Of a stretch of DNA of 64,000 bases, positions 8,302-17,309 are shown one piece after another. A program made the position numbers and the translations under genes. The notes under the pieces were generated by a model. The model was not told the origin of the DNA. It saw only the letters and a program-made list of their open reading frames with translations, and did no database searches. The stretch's first letter is position 1; the number at the start of each line of letters is the position of its first letter. This DNA comes from Williamsia sp. (lineage in GTDB: Bacteria; Bacteroidota; Bacteroidia; Chitinophagales; Chitinophagaceae): positions 87,194 to 151,193 of the forward strand of contig JADCRZ010000010.1 of assembly GCA_015069695.1 (NCBI GenBank), given 5' to 3'.

Positions 8302-9432
8302 ATGAGTACTTCTGTCCCCGTGAACATCCCGCTGCTGTCGGGCAACGAACATATCTATATTGACCAGTGCCTGCAAAGTGGCTGGATTTCGAGTGAAGGT
8401 CCTTTTATTGCCGAGTTTGAAAAGGGATTCAGCCGGTACATCGGCATGGATCATGGCATAGCGGTTTCCAGCGGCTCCGGCGCGTTGGACATTGCTGTAG
8501 CCGCACTCGGCATTGGCCGGAATGACGAGGTCATCATGCCGGCATTTACCATCATCTCTCCCGCCCTTTCTGTGGTGCGCGCAGGTGGTATACCTGTTCT
8601 GGTAGACAGTGACCCGCTCACCTGGAACATGGATGTACAACAAGTAGCGCAGCGCATCACCAAACAGACCAAAGCCATTATCGCTGTACATACGTATGGG
8701 TTGCCGGTTGACATGGATCCCTTGCTGGAGATCGCGCAACGGTATGGCATACCCCTGATCGAAGATGCCGCCGAGATGCATGGACAGCTGTATAAAAATA
8801 AAAAGTGCGGCAGCTTTGGAACGGTCAGCATTTTTAGCTTTTATGCCAACAAGCTGCTCACCACCGGAGAGGGCGGTATGTTGCTCTGCAACGACCTTGT
8901 CCTGGCAGAACGCTGTAGGAAGCTTCGCAATTTAGCATTTGAGCCCGCCGGCCGCCGGTTCGTGCACCAGGAAATGGGATGGAATTACCGGATGAGCAAC
9001 CTGCAGGCTGCCCTGGGGGTGGCACAATTAGAGCAGATAGAACCGTCTATCCTCCGCAAAAAGCAAATCGGTCATTTTTACCAGGAACGGCTGGCATTCA
9101 TGAAGGAGTTAGGGTATAAACTTCCTCCGGCTTCTGACCATGCTGCAGAAAATATTTACTGGATCTTTGGACTGGTAGCCCCTTCAGAAGAAGAAGCCAC
9201 TGACCTGGTCCGCTTTCTTGCAGAACACAACATCAGCACGCGGCCATTTTTCTGGTGCATGCACGAACAGCCCGTTTTTACCGGGATGGGCTTGTTTGAA
9301 CAGGAAAGATACCCCGTAGCCGAAAGCCTTGCCCGGCGTGGGTTTTATCTTCCCTCCGGCCTTGGAATCAGTGATGCCCATCTTGAACTGGTTGCCGAAA
9401 CCATCAAATCTTATTTTGATGGCAGAAGATAA
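8302..9432 (+). CDS. DegT/DnrJ/EryC1/StrS sugar aminotransferase
   Basis: 376 aa; the ATG at 8302 is preferred over the in-frame TTG at 8290. PLP fold type I: the segment SGWISSEGPFI, substrate/PLP region SSGSGALDIA, LIEDAAEMHG with the PLP-binding Asp, and the PLP lysine in SFYANKLLTTGEGG. Because lysine is present, it is a true aminotransferase rather than a 3-dehydrase of the RfbH type. Closest recognisable relatives are perosamine synthase-like enzymes that transaminate 4-keto (or 3-keto) nucleotide sugars. It overlaps the following glycosyltransferase gene by 14 bp. Confidence 0.9.
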   Translation: MSTSVPVNIPLLSGNEHIYIDQCLQSGWISSEGPFIAEFEKGFSRYIGMDHGIAVSSGSGALDIAVAALGIGRNDEVIMPAFTIISPALSVVRAGGIPVLVDSDPLTWNMDVQQVAQRITKQTKAIIAVHTYGLPVDMDPLLEIAQRYGIPLIEDAAEMHGQLYKNKKCGSFGTVSIFSFYANKLLTTGEGGMLLCNDLVLAERCRKLRNLAFEPAGRRFVHQEMGWNYRMSNLQAALGVAQLEQIEPSILRKKQIGHFYQERLAFMKELGYKLPPASDHAAENIYWIFGLVAPSEEEATDLVRFLAEHNISTRPFFWCMHEQPVFTGMGLFEQERYPVAESLARRGFYLPSGLGISDAHLELVAETIKSYFDGRR

Positions 9433-10696
9433 GCTAACCATCGGTATTATTGTAGACACCCATCTTCTTCCAACATCGGGAGGCGGCTTCACTTATTACT
9501 ACAGGTTGCTACAAGCGATCAATGCATACAACTGGAACAATGAGCTGGAAATTGTCAACATCATATTCCATAAAAAAACGCAGCAGGAACCGTTCTTAAA
9601 AAAAAGGATACTCCTCATCAACAAGAATTATATTTATTCAGTTAAATACCTGTTCTATAAAATTCTTTACCATATTTTTCATGGCATTGGTAAATCCAGG
9701 TTTAAAAAGAGATGGCTGAGGGCTGCCAACCAGATCATGCAGCTTCAGAACAGGAATACCGAAAAAATATTAGCAGAGAATCATATAGACCTGGTCTACT
9801 ACCTGCGCTCAGAAGAGACGAGCATGAACTATCCTTTCATGACAACACACTGGGATGTTGGCCACCGCTCTATGTATGCTTTTCCGGAGGTAGCGCTGAA
9901 CGGCAATTATGAGACCAGGGAAAACTATTACTTACATGTGCTCAACAAAGCTTTCCTGGTCATTTGCGAATCAGAAACAGGTGCAAAAGAATTGCTGCAT
10001 TATTACAATCTCAACCCGGCCAAAGTAAAAACCGTTCCGATCTTCAGCGGCGGCGTGATAGAGCAACAGGTGTCTGATCAGGAGCATGCTGAGACCCTTA
10101 CCAGGCACGGATTGGAGAAGAATAATTTTTTCCTGTACCCGGCCCAGTTCTGGGTACACAAAAATCATTACAACCTGCTGCAAGCCTTTAAGCTGCTACT
10201 GGCCGAAACAAAAAACAGCAAGCTGAAATTGCTGCTCTGCGGTTCAGACAAAGGCAACATGACCTACATCAAACAACAGATCACCCGCCTGGGCCTCTCC
10301 GGGCAAATCAGTTTGCCGGGTTATATTTCAGACAGGGAACTCTTTGTATTTTATAAAAATGCCCGGGCGCTGGTCATGCCTACTTTTCTGGGTCCGACCA
10401 ATATGCCCTTGCTTGAAGCAGCTGAACTGGAATGCCCGGTTCTGTGTTCAGACCTGCCGGGCCACCATGAACTAATGGGAGATACCGCCCTTTACTTTAA
10501 CCCGGCCTGTGCGGCAGACATCAGCCGGTGCATGCATGCTATACAGGACGCTTCCCTGCGCCGGCAGCTCACTACCGCAGCGCGGGAGCGGATCGCCGCT
10601 TCTCCTTTCAGACTGGAAAAAAGTTTGCGGCGGCTGGAGGAGATCCTGCTGGAAGCAATGCCCATCAGAAAAACCTGGGGTTATCCAATTGCATGA
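9419..10696 (+). CDS. GT4 family glycosyltransferase
   Basis: 425 aa from the ATG at 9419, which overlaps the end of the aminotransferase gene. An N-terminal domain begins IGIIVDTHLLPTSGGGF. The C-terminal GT4 domain shows FLYPAQFWVHKNHYNLLQAF, ISLPGYISDRELFVFY and the donor-binding stretch MPTFLGPTNMPLLEAAE, with the terminal E of the EX7E motif. It is a retaining, GT-B fold enzyme; the specific sugar is unknown. The stop overlaps the ATG of the CDP-glucose dehydratase gene (ATGA), implying tight cotranslation. Confidence 0.9.
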   Translation: MAEDKLTIGIIVDTHLLPTSGGGFTYYYRLLQAINAYNWNNELEIVNIIFHKKTQQEPFLKKRILLINKNYIYSVKYLFYKILYHIFHGIGKSRFKKRWLRAANQIMQLQNRNTEKILAENHIDLVYYLRSEETSMNYPFMTTHWDVGHRSMYAFPEVALNGNYETRENYYLHVLNKAFLVICESETGAKELLHYYNLNPAKVKTVPIFSGGVIEQQVSDQEHAETLTRHGLEKNNFFLYPAQFWVHKNHYNLLQAFKLLLAETKNSKLKLLLCGSDKGNMTYIKQQITRLGLSGQISLPGYISDRELFVFYKNARALVMPTFLGPTNMPLLEAAELECPVLCSDLPGHHELMGDTALYFNPACAADISRCMHAIQDASLRRQLTTAARERIAASPFRLEKSLRRLEEILLEAMPIRKTWGYPIA

Positions 10697-11769
10697 ACTT
10701 CAAAGAAACATACGAGAACAAGAAGGTATTCCTCACCGGCCATACCGGCTTTAAAGGCTGCTGGCTGCTGGGTTGGCTCCACATGCTGGGCGCCCACGTA
10801 AAGGGCTATGCGCTGGCACCCCAGCCTGAACACCAGCTCTACCAGCACATCAGGGGAGACGAGCACTGTGATTCCGAGTTTGGTGATATCATGCAATATG
10901 ACCAGCTGGAAAAAAGCCTGCTCGATTTCCAGCCCGATTTTGTTTTTCACCTGGCAGCCCAGGCCATTGTCAGGCAATCATACCAGGACCCGGTTGGTAC
11001 GTTCAGCATCAACTCAATTGGCACCGCACATGTGCTCAATGCCATACGCAAGCTGGAAAAGCCCTGCATTGCAGTGCTGATAACCACCGACAAGGTTTAT
11101 TACAACTATGAATGGCCTTACCCCTACCGCGAAACAGACCGCTTGGGCGGCTACGACCCCTACAGCGCCAGCAAAGCCTGCGCTGAACTGGTGATCGATT
11201 CATTCCGCAATTCCTTTTTTAACAGGCATGCCTACCCAGATCACCAAAAATCAGTTGCAGTAGCTCGCGCGGGCAACGTGATCGGTGGCGGCGACTGGGC
11301 AAAAGACAGGATCATTCCCGACATCATCCGGTCTTTGCAGGCAGGAGAATCCATTCCTGTCAGGAACCCACGCGCCGTGCGCCCCTGGCAGCATGTACTG
11401 GAGCCCCTGGGCGCTTACCTCCTGCTGGGTGCGAAACAATTGGAAGATCCGGTAAAGTATGCAAGTGAATACAACTTCGGTCCGCTTACGCCCGACTGCT
11501 GGCAGGTAGAAGACATGGTAAAACAAGCGATCCAAACCTGGGGAGGCGGCAATTACCATGTTCCGGACAATACCGGCATGCCGCACGAGGCAGGACTGCT
11601 CAAATTGGATGTCAGCAAAGCAGAGCGTGACCTCCACTGGAAACCCCGGTTCAGCGCGTCTGAGGCCATCGACAAAACCATCAGCTGGTACAAGAGTTTT
11701 GACGGCTCCAATGCCTGGGAATTGATCCGGCAAGACATTCACGCTTTTACAGCCTCTGTGCAACCATGA
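10693..11769 (+). CDS. rfbG: CDP-glucose 4,6-dehydratase
   Basis: 358 aa from the ATG at 10693. This extended SDR opens KKVFLTGHTGFKGCWLLGWL (NAD-binding GxxGxxG variant typical of RfbG), has LITTDKVYYN and the catalytic pair in YDPYSASKA (YxxxK). Later blocks RAGNVIGGGDWAKDRIIPD and RPWQHVLEPLG are diagnostic of CDP-glucose 4,6-dehydratases. It converts CDP-D-glucose to CDP-4-keto-6-deoxyglucose. The usual partner RfbF (glucose-1-phosphate cytidylyltransferase) is not found in the window. The next three overlapping or abutting genes continue the pathway to a branched deoxysugar. Confidence 0.93.
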   Translation: MNFKETYENKKVFLTGHTGFKGCWLLGWLHMLGAHVKGYALAPQPEHQLYQHIRGDEHCDSEFGDIMQYDQLEKSLLDFQPDFVFHLAAQAIVRQSYQDPVGTFSINSIGTAHVLNAIRKLEKPCIAVLITTDKVYYNYEWPYPYRETDRLGGYDPYSASKACAELVIDSFRNSFFNRHAYPDHQKSVAVARAGNVIGGGDWAKDRIIPDIIRSLQAGESIPVRNPRAVRPWQHVLEPLGAYLLLGAKQLEDPVKYASEYNFGPLTPDCWQVEDMVKQAIQTWGGGNYHVPDNTGMPHEAGLLKLDVSKAERDLHWKPRFSASEAIDKTISWYKSFDGSNAWELIRQDIHAFTASVQP

Positions 11770-12317
11770 TATTTACTGAACTGCCGCTCCGCGGCGCCTT
11801 TATCGCTGAGCCCAAGATATTCCAGGATGAAAGAGGCCTGTTCTACCGGTTTTTCTGCAAGGACGAGTTCTCCTCCATCGGCCACCAGAAAGAATGGGTG
11901 CAGATGAACCATTCATACACCGCAAAAAAAGCTACCATACGGGGCATGCATTATCAACTGCCCCCGTTCTCGGAAATCAAGTACCTCCGTTGTATTGCTG
12001 GAAGGGTATGGGATGTGATTGTTGACATCCGCGAAGGCTCACCTACATTCCTGCAGTGGTATGGGGTGGAACTATCGGCCGAGAACAGAAAGGGCCTGTA
12101 CATTCCGGAAGGCTTTGCGCACGGCTTTGAAACACTTACGGATGACTGTGAGCTGATCTACCATCACAGCGCCTATTATACGGCCGGCATGGAAGGCGGC
12201 CTGCGATACAACGATCCGCGCATCAACATTCAATGGCCCCTGGAGCCCATTTGTTTGTCGGACCGCGACCAGAACCATCCTCTTATAACCACCACTTTTC
12301 AAGGGATTAAACCATAA
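11766..12317 (+). CDS. RmlC-like nucleotide-sugar 3,5-epimerase
   Basis: 183 aa, the usual RmlC length. The family hallmarks are FQDERGLFYRFF, the catalytic His in IRGMHYQ, GLYIPEGFAHGFETL and the closing GLRYNDPRINIQWP. It epimerises C3 and/or C5 of a 4-keto-6-deoxy nucleotide sugar. Because it overlaps rfbG by 4 bp and there is no rmlA/B/D set here, its substrate is probably the CDP-4-keto intermediate rather than dTDP-4-keto-rhamnose. Confidence 0.9.
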   Translation: MIFTELPLRGAFIAEPKIFQDERGLFYRFFCKDEFSSIGHQKEWVQMNHSYTAKKATIRGMHYQLPPFSEIKYLRCIAGRVWDVIVDIREGSPTFLQWYGVELSAENRKGLYIPEGFAHGFETLTDDCELIYHHSAYYTAGMEGGLRYNDPRINIQWPLEPICLSDRDQNHPLITTTFQGIKP

Positions 12318-12320
12318 CCC

Positions 12321-13547
12321 ATGCAATGCAGATTTTGCAAAACCACGTTGGAACATGAATTTATTGATCTGTACAATGCCCCTGCGTCCAACTCTTTTCT
12401 GACCCGGGAGCAACTCAACGAACCGGAGACTTTTTATCCGCTCAAAGTATTTGTATGCCACAACTGCTTCCTGGTTCAGATAGATGAGTACAAATCGTCC
12501 CATGCCATCTTCAACAGTGAGTATGTTTATTTTTCTTCTTACTCTACCAGCTGGCTCGAACACTCCAAAAGATACGTGGAAGCTGTTACCAAACGGTTTG
12601 GCTTAAACGAAGGATCGCTGGTGGTGGAAATCGCTTCGAACGACGGATACCTGCTGCAATACTTTGTGGAGAAAAAGGTTCCGGTACTGGGCATCGAGCC
12701 CACCGCCAACACGGCTGAAGTAGCCCGGCAAAAAGGTGTTCCAACCGTCACTGAATTTTTTGGCACCCAACTGGCCACCCGGCTGGCAGCTGAAGGAAAG
12801 CAGGCCGACCTGTTCCTGGGCAACAACGTGCTGGCCCATGTACCTGATATTGTTGACCTGGTAGCCGGCATGAAGATCATCCTCAAACCCCAGGGCGTGA
12901 TCACCATGGAATTTCCGCACCTGGTGCAGCTGATCAACAACAACCAGTTCGATACCATCTACCACGAGCACTTCTCTTATCTTTCATTTTACAGTATCAA
13001 AGCCATTTTCAATGCGCAGGAGCTGGAATTGTTTGATGTAGAAGAACTGCCCACGCACGGCGGCTCTTTGCGCATCTATGCGAAACATACCGGCAATGCA
13101 GCACAGCCCATCACGCCCAACGTGCAGGCGCTGCTCGACAAAGAATTGAGCTATGGCATTGCCGATCTGGCGTACTACAAAGGCTTTCAGCAAAAGGCCC
13201 TGCAGGTAAAGCTTGATCTGCTCGACTTTTTAATCCGGCAAAAGCGGGAAGGAAAACAGGTGGCAGCTTACGGCGCGGCAGCAAAGGGCAATACCTTGCT
13301 GAACTACAGCGGCGTAAAGAATGACTTGATCGATTTTGTAGTAGATGCCAATCCGGCGAAGCAGGGTAAGTTTTTGCCAGCCAGCCATATACCGGTTGTG
13401 AACGAAGCCCAGCTAAAGGAAGCAAAGCCTCCCTATGTAATCATCCTTCCCTGGAACATCCGGGATGAGATTACCAAACAGCTCTCTTACATCCGCGAAT
13501 GGGGCGGACGGTTCGTGGTCTTTATCCCTCAACTGGAGCTGATATGA
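12321..13547 (+). CDS. Sugar C-methyltransferase (TylC3/TcaB9-like three-domain SAM enzyme)
   Basis: 408 aa. The N-terminal zinc-binding Methyltransf_13 module has paired Cys motifs CRFC (about 3-6) and CHNC (about 50-53). A SAM-binding core follows (VVEIASNDGYLLQYF, GIEPTANTAEVA), with the YHEHFSYLS motif that carries the catalytic Tyr/His/Glu in 3-C-methyltransferases. The C-terminal Methyltransf_14 domain includes AAYGAAAKGNTLLN. Enzymes of this type add a methyl branch at C3 of a 4-keto-deoxysugar. Sitting between the epimerase and ketoreductase genes, it points to a 3-C-methyl-6-deoxyhexose carried by CDP. Confidence 0.9.
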   Translation: MQCRFCKTTLEHEFIDLYNAPASNSFLTREQLNEPETFYPLKVFVCHNCFLVQIDEYKSSHAIFNSEYVYFSSYSTSWLEHSKRYVEAVTKRFGLNEGSLVVEIASNDGYLLQYFVEKKVPVLGIEPTANTAEVARQKGVPTVTEFFGTQLATRLAAEGKQADLFLGNNVLAHVPDIVDLVAGMKIILKPQGVITMEFPHLVQLINNNQFDTIYHEHFSYLSFYSIKAIFNAQELELFDVEELPTHGGSLRIYAKHTGNAAQPITPNVQALLDKELSYGIADLAYYKGFQQKALQVKLDLLDFLIRQKREGKQVAAYGAAAKGNTLLNYSGVKNDLIDFVVDANPAKQGKFLPASHIPVVNEAQLKEAKPPYVIILPWNIRDEITKQLSYIREWGGRFVVFIPQLELI

Positions 13548-14392
13548 AAGTGCTTGTAACAGGCGCCAGCGGTTATATCGGTCACTATGTAATTGAGGAA
13601 CTGCTGGGGCAGGGCCACACGGTGGTAGCTACGTCTACCAGCAAAGAAAAGGTTGAGCCTGAACCATGGTTTAACCAGGTCAGGTTTGTTGCGTATTCTC
13701 TGGAACAAACGGGCCCGGAAAATTTATTTTCCTACTTCGGAGAGCCAGACCTGCTGATCCACCTGGCCTGGCAGGGACTGCCGCATTACAAAGAATTGTA
13801 TCACATCAGCCGCAACCTTTTTCAGCAGTTTGCTTTTATACAAAACCTGGTTGAGCATGGATTAAAAGACCTGCTGGTGACCGGCACTTGTTTTGAATAT
13901 GGCATGCAAAGCGGTGCCCTTCGCGAAGACATGACTCCGCTTCCGGAAAACCCTTATGCGATTGCCAAAGACAGTCTGCGTAAATTCATAGAAGTACTGC
14001 AAACAAAAAGGGGTTTCCACTTTAAATGGGTCCGCTTGTTTTATATGTATGGCAAGGGACAGAGCCCCGGTTCCCTGATCCCGTTGCTGGAAAAGGCAGT
14101 CAGCAAGGGCGAGCAAGTCTTTAATATGTCGGGTGGTGAACAGCTGAGAGATTATTTGAAGGTAGAAGAAGTGGCAAGAATTATTGTAAAGATTGCCCTG
14201 CAGCAAACAACAGGGGGCATCATCAACTGCTGCAGCGGCAAACCCGTTTCGGTCAGGAGCCTGGTAGAAAAATACCTGCATGAAAACGGGCTTTCTATCG
14301 GGTTAAACCTGGGCTATTACCCGTACCCTGATTATGAGCCGATGGCTTTTTGGGGAGATGCAGAAAAGCTGAACAAGGTCTTACATTCCTAA
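13544..14392 (+). CDS. NAD(P)-dependent nucleotide-sugar 4-ketoreductase or epimerase (extended SDR)
   Basis: 282 aa. The ATG at 13544 overlaps the previous stop. Rossmann motif VLVTGASGYIGHYV, the LIHLAWQGLPHY segment and the catalytic YAIAK in ENPYAIAKDSLRKF are clear. As the last gene of the rfbG/epimerase/C-methyltransferase set, it most likely reduces the 4-keto group of the branched CDP-sugar. A simple epimerase cannot be excluded from sequence alone. Confidence 0.82.
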   Translation: MKVLVTGASGYIGHYVIEELLGQGHTVVATSTSKEKVEPEPWFNQVRFVAYSLEQTGPENLFSYFGEPDLLIHLAWQGLPHYKELYHISRNLFQQFAFIQNLVEHGLKDLLVTGTCFEYGMQSGALREDMTPLPENPYAIAKDSLRKFIEVLQTKRGFHFKWVRLFYMYGKGQSPGSLIPLLEKAVSKGEQVFNMSGGEQLRDYLKVEEVARIIVKIALQQTTGGIINCCSGKPVSVRSLVEKYLHENGLSIGLNLGYYPYPDYEPMAFWGDAEKLNKVLHS

Positions 14393-14422
14393 AATATCAG
14401 GACAACCTTTCAGAGAACGCAC

Positions 14423-15643
14423 ATGAAGATCTTGTACGATCATCAAATATTCGACTTCCAACAGTTTGGAGGTGTTTCGCGGTATTTTTTTGAGTTGATG
14501 GCACATTTTGAACGGGACGCATCTGTTGAATGGGATTTGCCGCTTTTGTATACAGACAATGAATACCTGAAGAAAATACCCCGCTTTGCAGATAGCTTGC
14601 TTCCCCGGTCCAAAAAAGGGGATCCGTACAAGAACTTTCTGGGCGGAACCGAATTCAGGGGCAAACGGATTTTATACAGGGTAAAAAATAAGGTATTGCC
14701 CCCGCCTGCTTCCATCAACGAAACAGCCATCAACAAAGCAAAGGCGATCCGGAAAATACAGGAGGGAGATTTCGATCTTTTTCACCCCACATATTATGAT
14801 GATTATTTTCTGGAGTACATCGGAGAAAAGCCTTTTGTGGTTACGGTGTACGACATGATCCACCAGATATTTCCTGAATACGGATTGTATGAGAAGCTGG
14901 ATAAAAACAAAGACCTGCTGGATCGGGCAAGCAAGATCATCTCTATATCTGAAAGCACCAAGACCGACCTGGTGAACATGTTTAACATCGATGAAAAAAA
15001 GATCGCAGTTACGCACCTGGCCAGCTCGCTGGAAGCGGAAGGAGAGGATGTTTCAGCCTCATTCAAAGAGAAGCTTCCTGCCAAGTATCTCCTGTATGTA
15101 GGCGGCAGAGGCGCTTATAAGAATTTTCTTTTTTTCGCACAGGTCGTTGCTGCCGTCGTGGAAAAAGAAAAAGATTTGGCTGTTGTTTGCACGGGCGCAC
15201 CTTTTGATGAAAGAGAACGGTATCTCTTCAATAAAACCGGCATTACTGGGCGCATGCATCACACCTATGTAACCGATGCAGAACTACGGCACTTATACAG
15301 AAATGCGGAGGCACTTGCTTTTCCTTCCATGTATGAAGGGTTTGGCCTGCCGATCCTCGAAGCATTTAGCTGCGGCTGCCCGGTGCTGGTAAGCAATACC
15401 AGTTCCCTGATAGAAATCGGGGAAGAAGCAGCCACTTATTTTGAGCCAAAAAATCCGGGCTCTATGATCAACGCCATCCGCAAGGTTATCAATGATCACG
15501 AACACAGGCAACAGAAAATTGACCTGGGATACCAGCAAGTGAAGAAGTTTTCGTGGCAGAAAACGGCTCATGAAACAAAGCGGGTTTATCAGCAGGTTTT
15601 ATCAGACCTGCATTTACGAAACCAGGTTTCTGCAAATATTTAG
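14423..15643 (+). CDS. GT4 family glycosyltransferase
   Basis: 406 aa. GT-B enzyme with FQQFGGVSRYFFEL near the N-terminus (the GG loop typical of GT4), YLLYVGGRGAYKNFLFFA at the start of the C-terminal domain and FPSMYEGFGLPILEAFSCG, the donor-binding EX7E motif. Mannosyl- or rhamnosyltransferase-like; the donor is not determinable. It begins 31 bp after the sugar ketoreductase gene, so transfer of the branched CDP-sugar is a reasonable guess but unproven. Confidence 0.9.
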   Translation: MKILYDHQIFDFQQFGGVSRYFFELMAHFERDASVEWDLPLLYTDNEYLKKIPRFADSLLPRSKKGDPYKNFLGGTEFRGKRILYRVKNKVLPPPASINETAINKAKAIRKIQEGDFDLFHPTYYDDYFLEYIGEKPFVVTVYDMIHQIFPEYGLYEKLDKNKDLLDRASKIISISESTKTDLVNMFNIDEKKIAVTHLASSLEAEGEDVSASFKEKLPAKYLLYVGGRGAYKNFLFFAQVVAAVVEKEKDLAVVCTGAPFDERERYLFNKTGITGRMHHTYVTDAELRHLYRNAEALAFPSMYEGFGLPILEAFSCGCPVLVSNTSSLIEIGEEAATYFEPKNPGSMINAIRKVINDHEHRQQKIDLGYQQVKKFSWQKTAHETKRVYQQVLSDLHLRNQVSANI

Positions 15644-15644
15644 T

Positions 15645-16400
15645 ATGATCAAGACTGCAATTCATATATTCAAAACATACCGCACCAACAAAGCTACCCT
15701 GCAGGGATTCAGGCAGATGTTTGACCAGTTTAATGCATTGGATAAAAATAAGAAGCTGCCCAACGAGTGGAAAGACATTTATCCTTGTTTAAACGACAAT
15801 ACGCCCACAACTGAGTTTGATGCACATTATATCTATCATCCTGCATGGGCTGCCAGAATTGTTCGCGACCTCCGGCCGGCAAAGCATATAGATATTTCCT
15901 CTACCCTCCATTTTTGCTCTGTTCTTTCTGCTTTTATACCGGTTGAGTTCTATGATTACAGGCCTGCCGCCCTGCGCCTGTCTGACCTGAAATCTGACAG
16001 GGCAGACCTGACGCAGCTCCATTTTGGTTCAAACAGCATCGAATCTCTTTCGTGTATGCATACGATTGAACACATAGGACTCGGAAGGTATGGCGACCCG
16101 ATCGATCCTGAAGGAGATGTAAAAGCGATCAACGAATTAAAAAGAGTGGTAGCACCCAATGGTTCCCTCCTCTTTGTTGTTCCTGTAGGAAAACCCAGAA
16201 TTGCTTTCAACGCGCACCGGATTTACGATCCTCAATTGATCAAAACCCTGTTCAGCGGTTTTACACTCAAAAAATTCTCCCTGGTTACCGACCAGCGCGA
16301 TTTTATTGATGAAGCTGATTTTGGACAGGCCAGTCAGCAGGACTATGGCTGCGGGTGTTTTTGGTTTATAAAACAGGCTGCCGGCAATACAAACCTGTAG
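15645..16400 (+). CDS. DUF268-type methyltransferase-like protein
   Basis: 251 aa; the ATG at 15645 lies 1 bp after the preceding stop and gives a clean N-terminus. The sequence has a degenerate Rossmann methyltransferase pattern: HIDISSTLHFCSVLSAF in place of motif I, SLSCMHTIEHIGLGRYGD (a late-strand motif) and GSLLFVVPVG. This matches the DUF268 group found in polysaccharide and glycopeptidolipid loci. Activity is unverified; sugar O-methylation is plausible. Neighbours are a GT4 upstream and a GT11 downstream. Confidence 0.7.
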   Translation: MIKTAIHIFKTYRTNKATLQGFRQMFDQFNALDKNKKLPNEWKDIYPCLNDNTPTTEFDAHYIYHPAWAARIVRDLRPAKHIDISSTLHFCSVLSAFIPVEFYDYRPAALRLSDLKSDRADLTQLHFGSNSIESLSCMHTIEHIGLGRYGDPIDPEGDVKAINELKRVVAPNGSLLFVVPVGKPRIAFNAHRIYDPQLIKTLFSGFTLKKFSLVTDQRDFIDEADFGQASQQDYGCGCFWFIKQAAGNTNL

Positions 16401-16418
16401 TCCGCTGGAAAGACTGAT

Positions 16419-17309
16419 ATGATCATTGTCAAACTCATCAGCGGACTGGGGAACCAGCTGTTTCAATATGCCATCGGCAGACAACTGTCGATCAAAAGAG
16501 GCGTGCCTTTAAAGCTGGACACTTCTTTCTTTCAAACGCAGCATTTAAGATCTTACAAGCTGGATCATTACAATATCCAGGCAGAGATTGCATCGGAGGA
16601 AGAAGTGGCAAGCTATCTGAGAAGATACAAAAGCCTGCACCTGGCAGACAGGATATACAGAAAGCTGGAAAGACAATTGCCCAAGCAAATACGGCGCTAC
16701 TACAAAGAAGGGGAATGGTGGGGGTATGAACCCCAGCTGCTCAAAGCAGGCGGGAAGGTATACCTGGACGGCTACTGGCAGCACCACCGGTATTTTGAGC
16801 ACCTGTATCCGCAGATCCGGGAAGAACTGACCCTTAAAAACAGGGACGCTTCGCAGGCAGGCAAGCTTGAAGCGGAAATAGTTCAGAACAACAGCGCTGT
16901 ATCATTGCATATCAGAAGAGGAGATTATTTGTCAGACAAAACTACCAGCGATTTCATGGGCGTATTGCCGCTGGATTACTATCACCGTGCTATCAGCTAT
17001 CTTGGACAAAAACTACCGGATCCCTCCTACTATGTATTTTCCGATGACCTTGAATGGGCCAAGGAAAATTTGCGCACAGATGGATCTATGCAGTTTGTGG
17101 AAATGCCCGGTGGCAACAAAGATTATGCAGAGCTGGATCTGATGAGCAAATGCAGGCACAATATCATTGCCAACAGTTCATTCAGCTGGTGGGGTGCTTT
17201 TTTAAATCCCAATCCCGGCAAGATTGTGATCGCCCCCAATAAATGGGTCATTCCGGATGATGTAAATGCCAGGATCCATCTTGCGTTTCCTTCCTGGATA
17301 AAGTTATGA
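16419..17309 (+). CDS. GT11 alpha-1,2-fucosyltransferase-like
   Basis: 296 aa. GT11 hallmarks are clear: the opening IVKLISGLGNQLFQYAIGR, the donor-binding SLHIRRGDYLSD (HxRRxDY), YYVFSDDLEWAKENL and NIIANSSFSWWGAFLN. These enzymes transfer L-fucose from GDP-fucose, usually in alpha-1,2 linkage. The gmd and fcl genes at the end of the locus provide GDP-L-fucose, so donor supply and use are both encoded here. The stop overlaps the next glycosyltransferase start by 4 bp. Confidence 0.92.
   Translation: MIIVKLISGLGNQLFQYAIGRQLSIKRGVPLKLDTSFFQTQHLRSYKLDHYNIQAEIASEEEVASYLRRYKSLHLADRIYRKLERQLPKQIRRYYKEGEWWGYEPQLLKAGGKVYLDGYWQHHRYFEHLYPQIREELTLKNRDASQAGKLEAEIVQNNSAVSLHIRRGDYLSDKTTSDFMGVLPLDYYHRAISYLGQKLPDPSYYVFSDDLEWAKENLRTDGSMQFVEMPGGNKDYAELDLMSKCRHNIIANSSFSWWGAFLNPNPGKIVIAPNKWVIPDDVNARIHLAFPSWIKL

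Noticed and set aside
8302-9432. Possibility that the DegT-family protein is an RfbH-type 3-dehydrase completing a dideoxyhexose route
   Set aside because: The PLP lysine is present (SFYANK), whereas RfbH-type enzymes replace it with His; a normal aminotransferase fits better.
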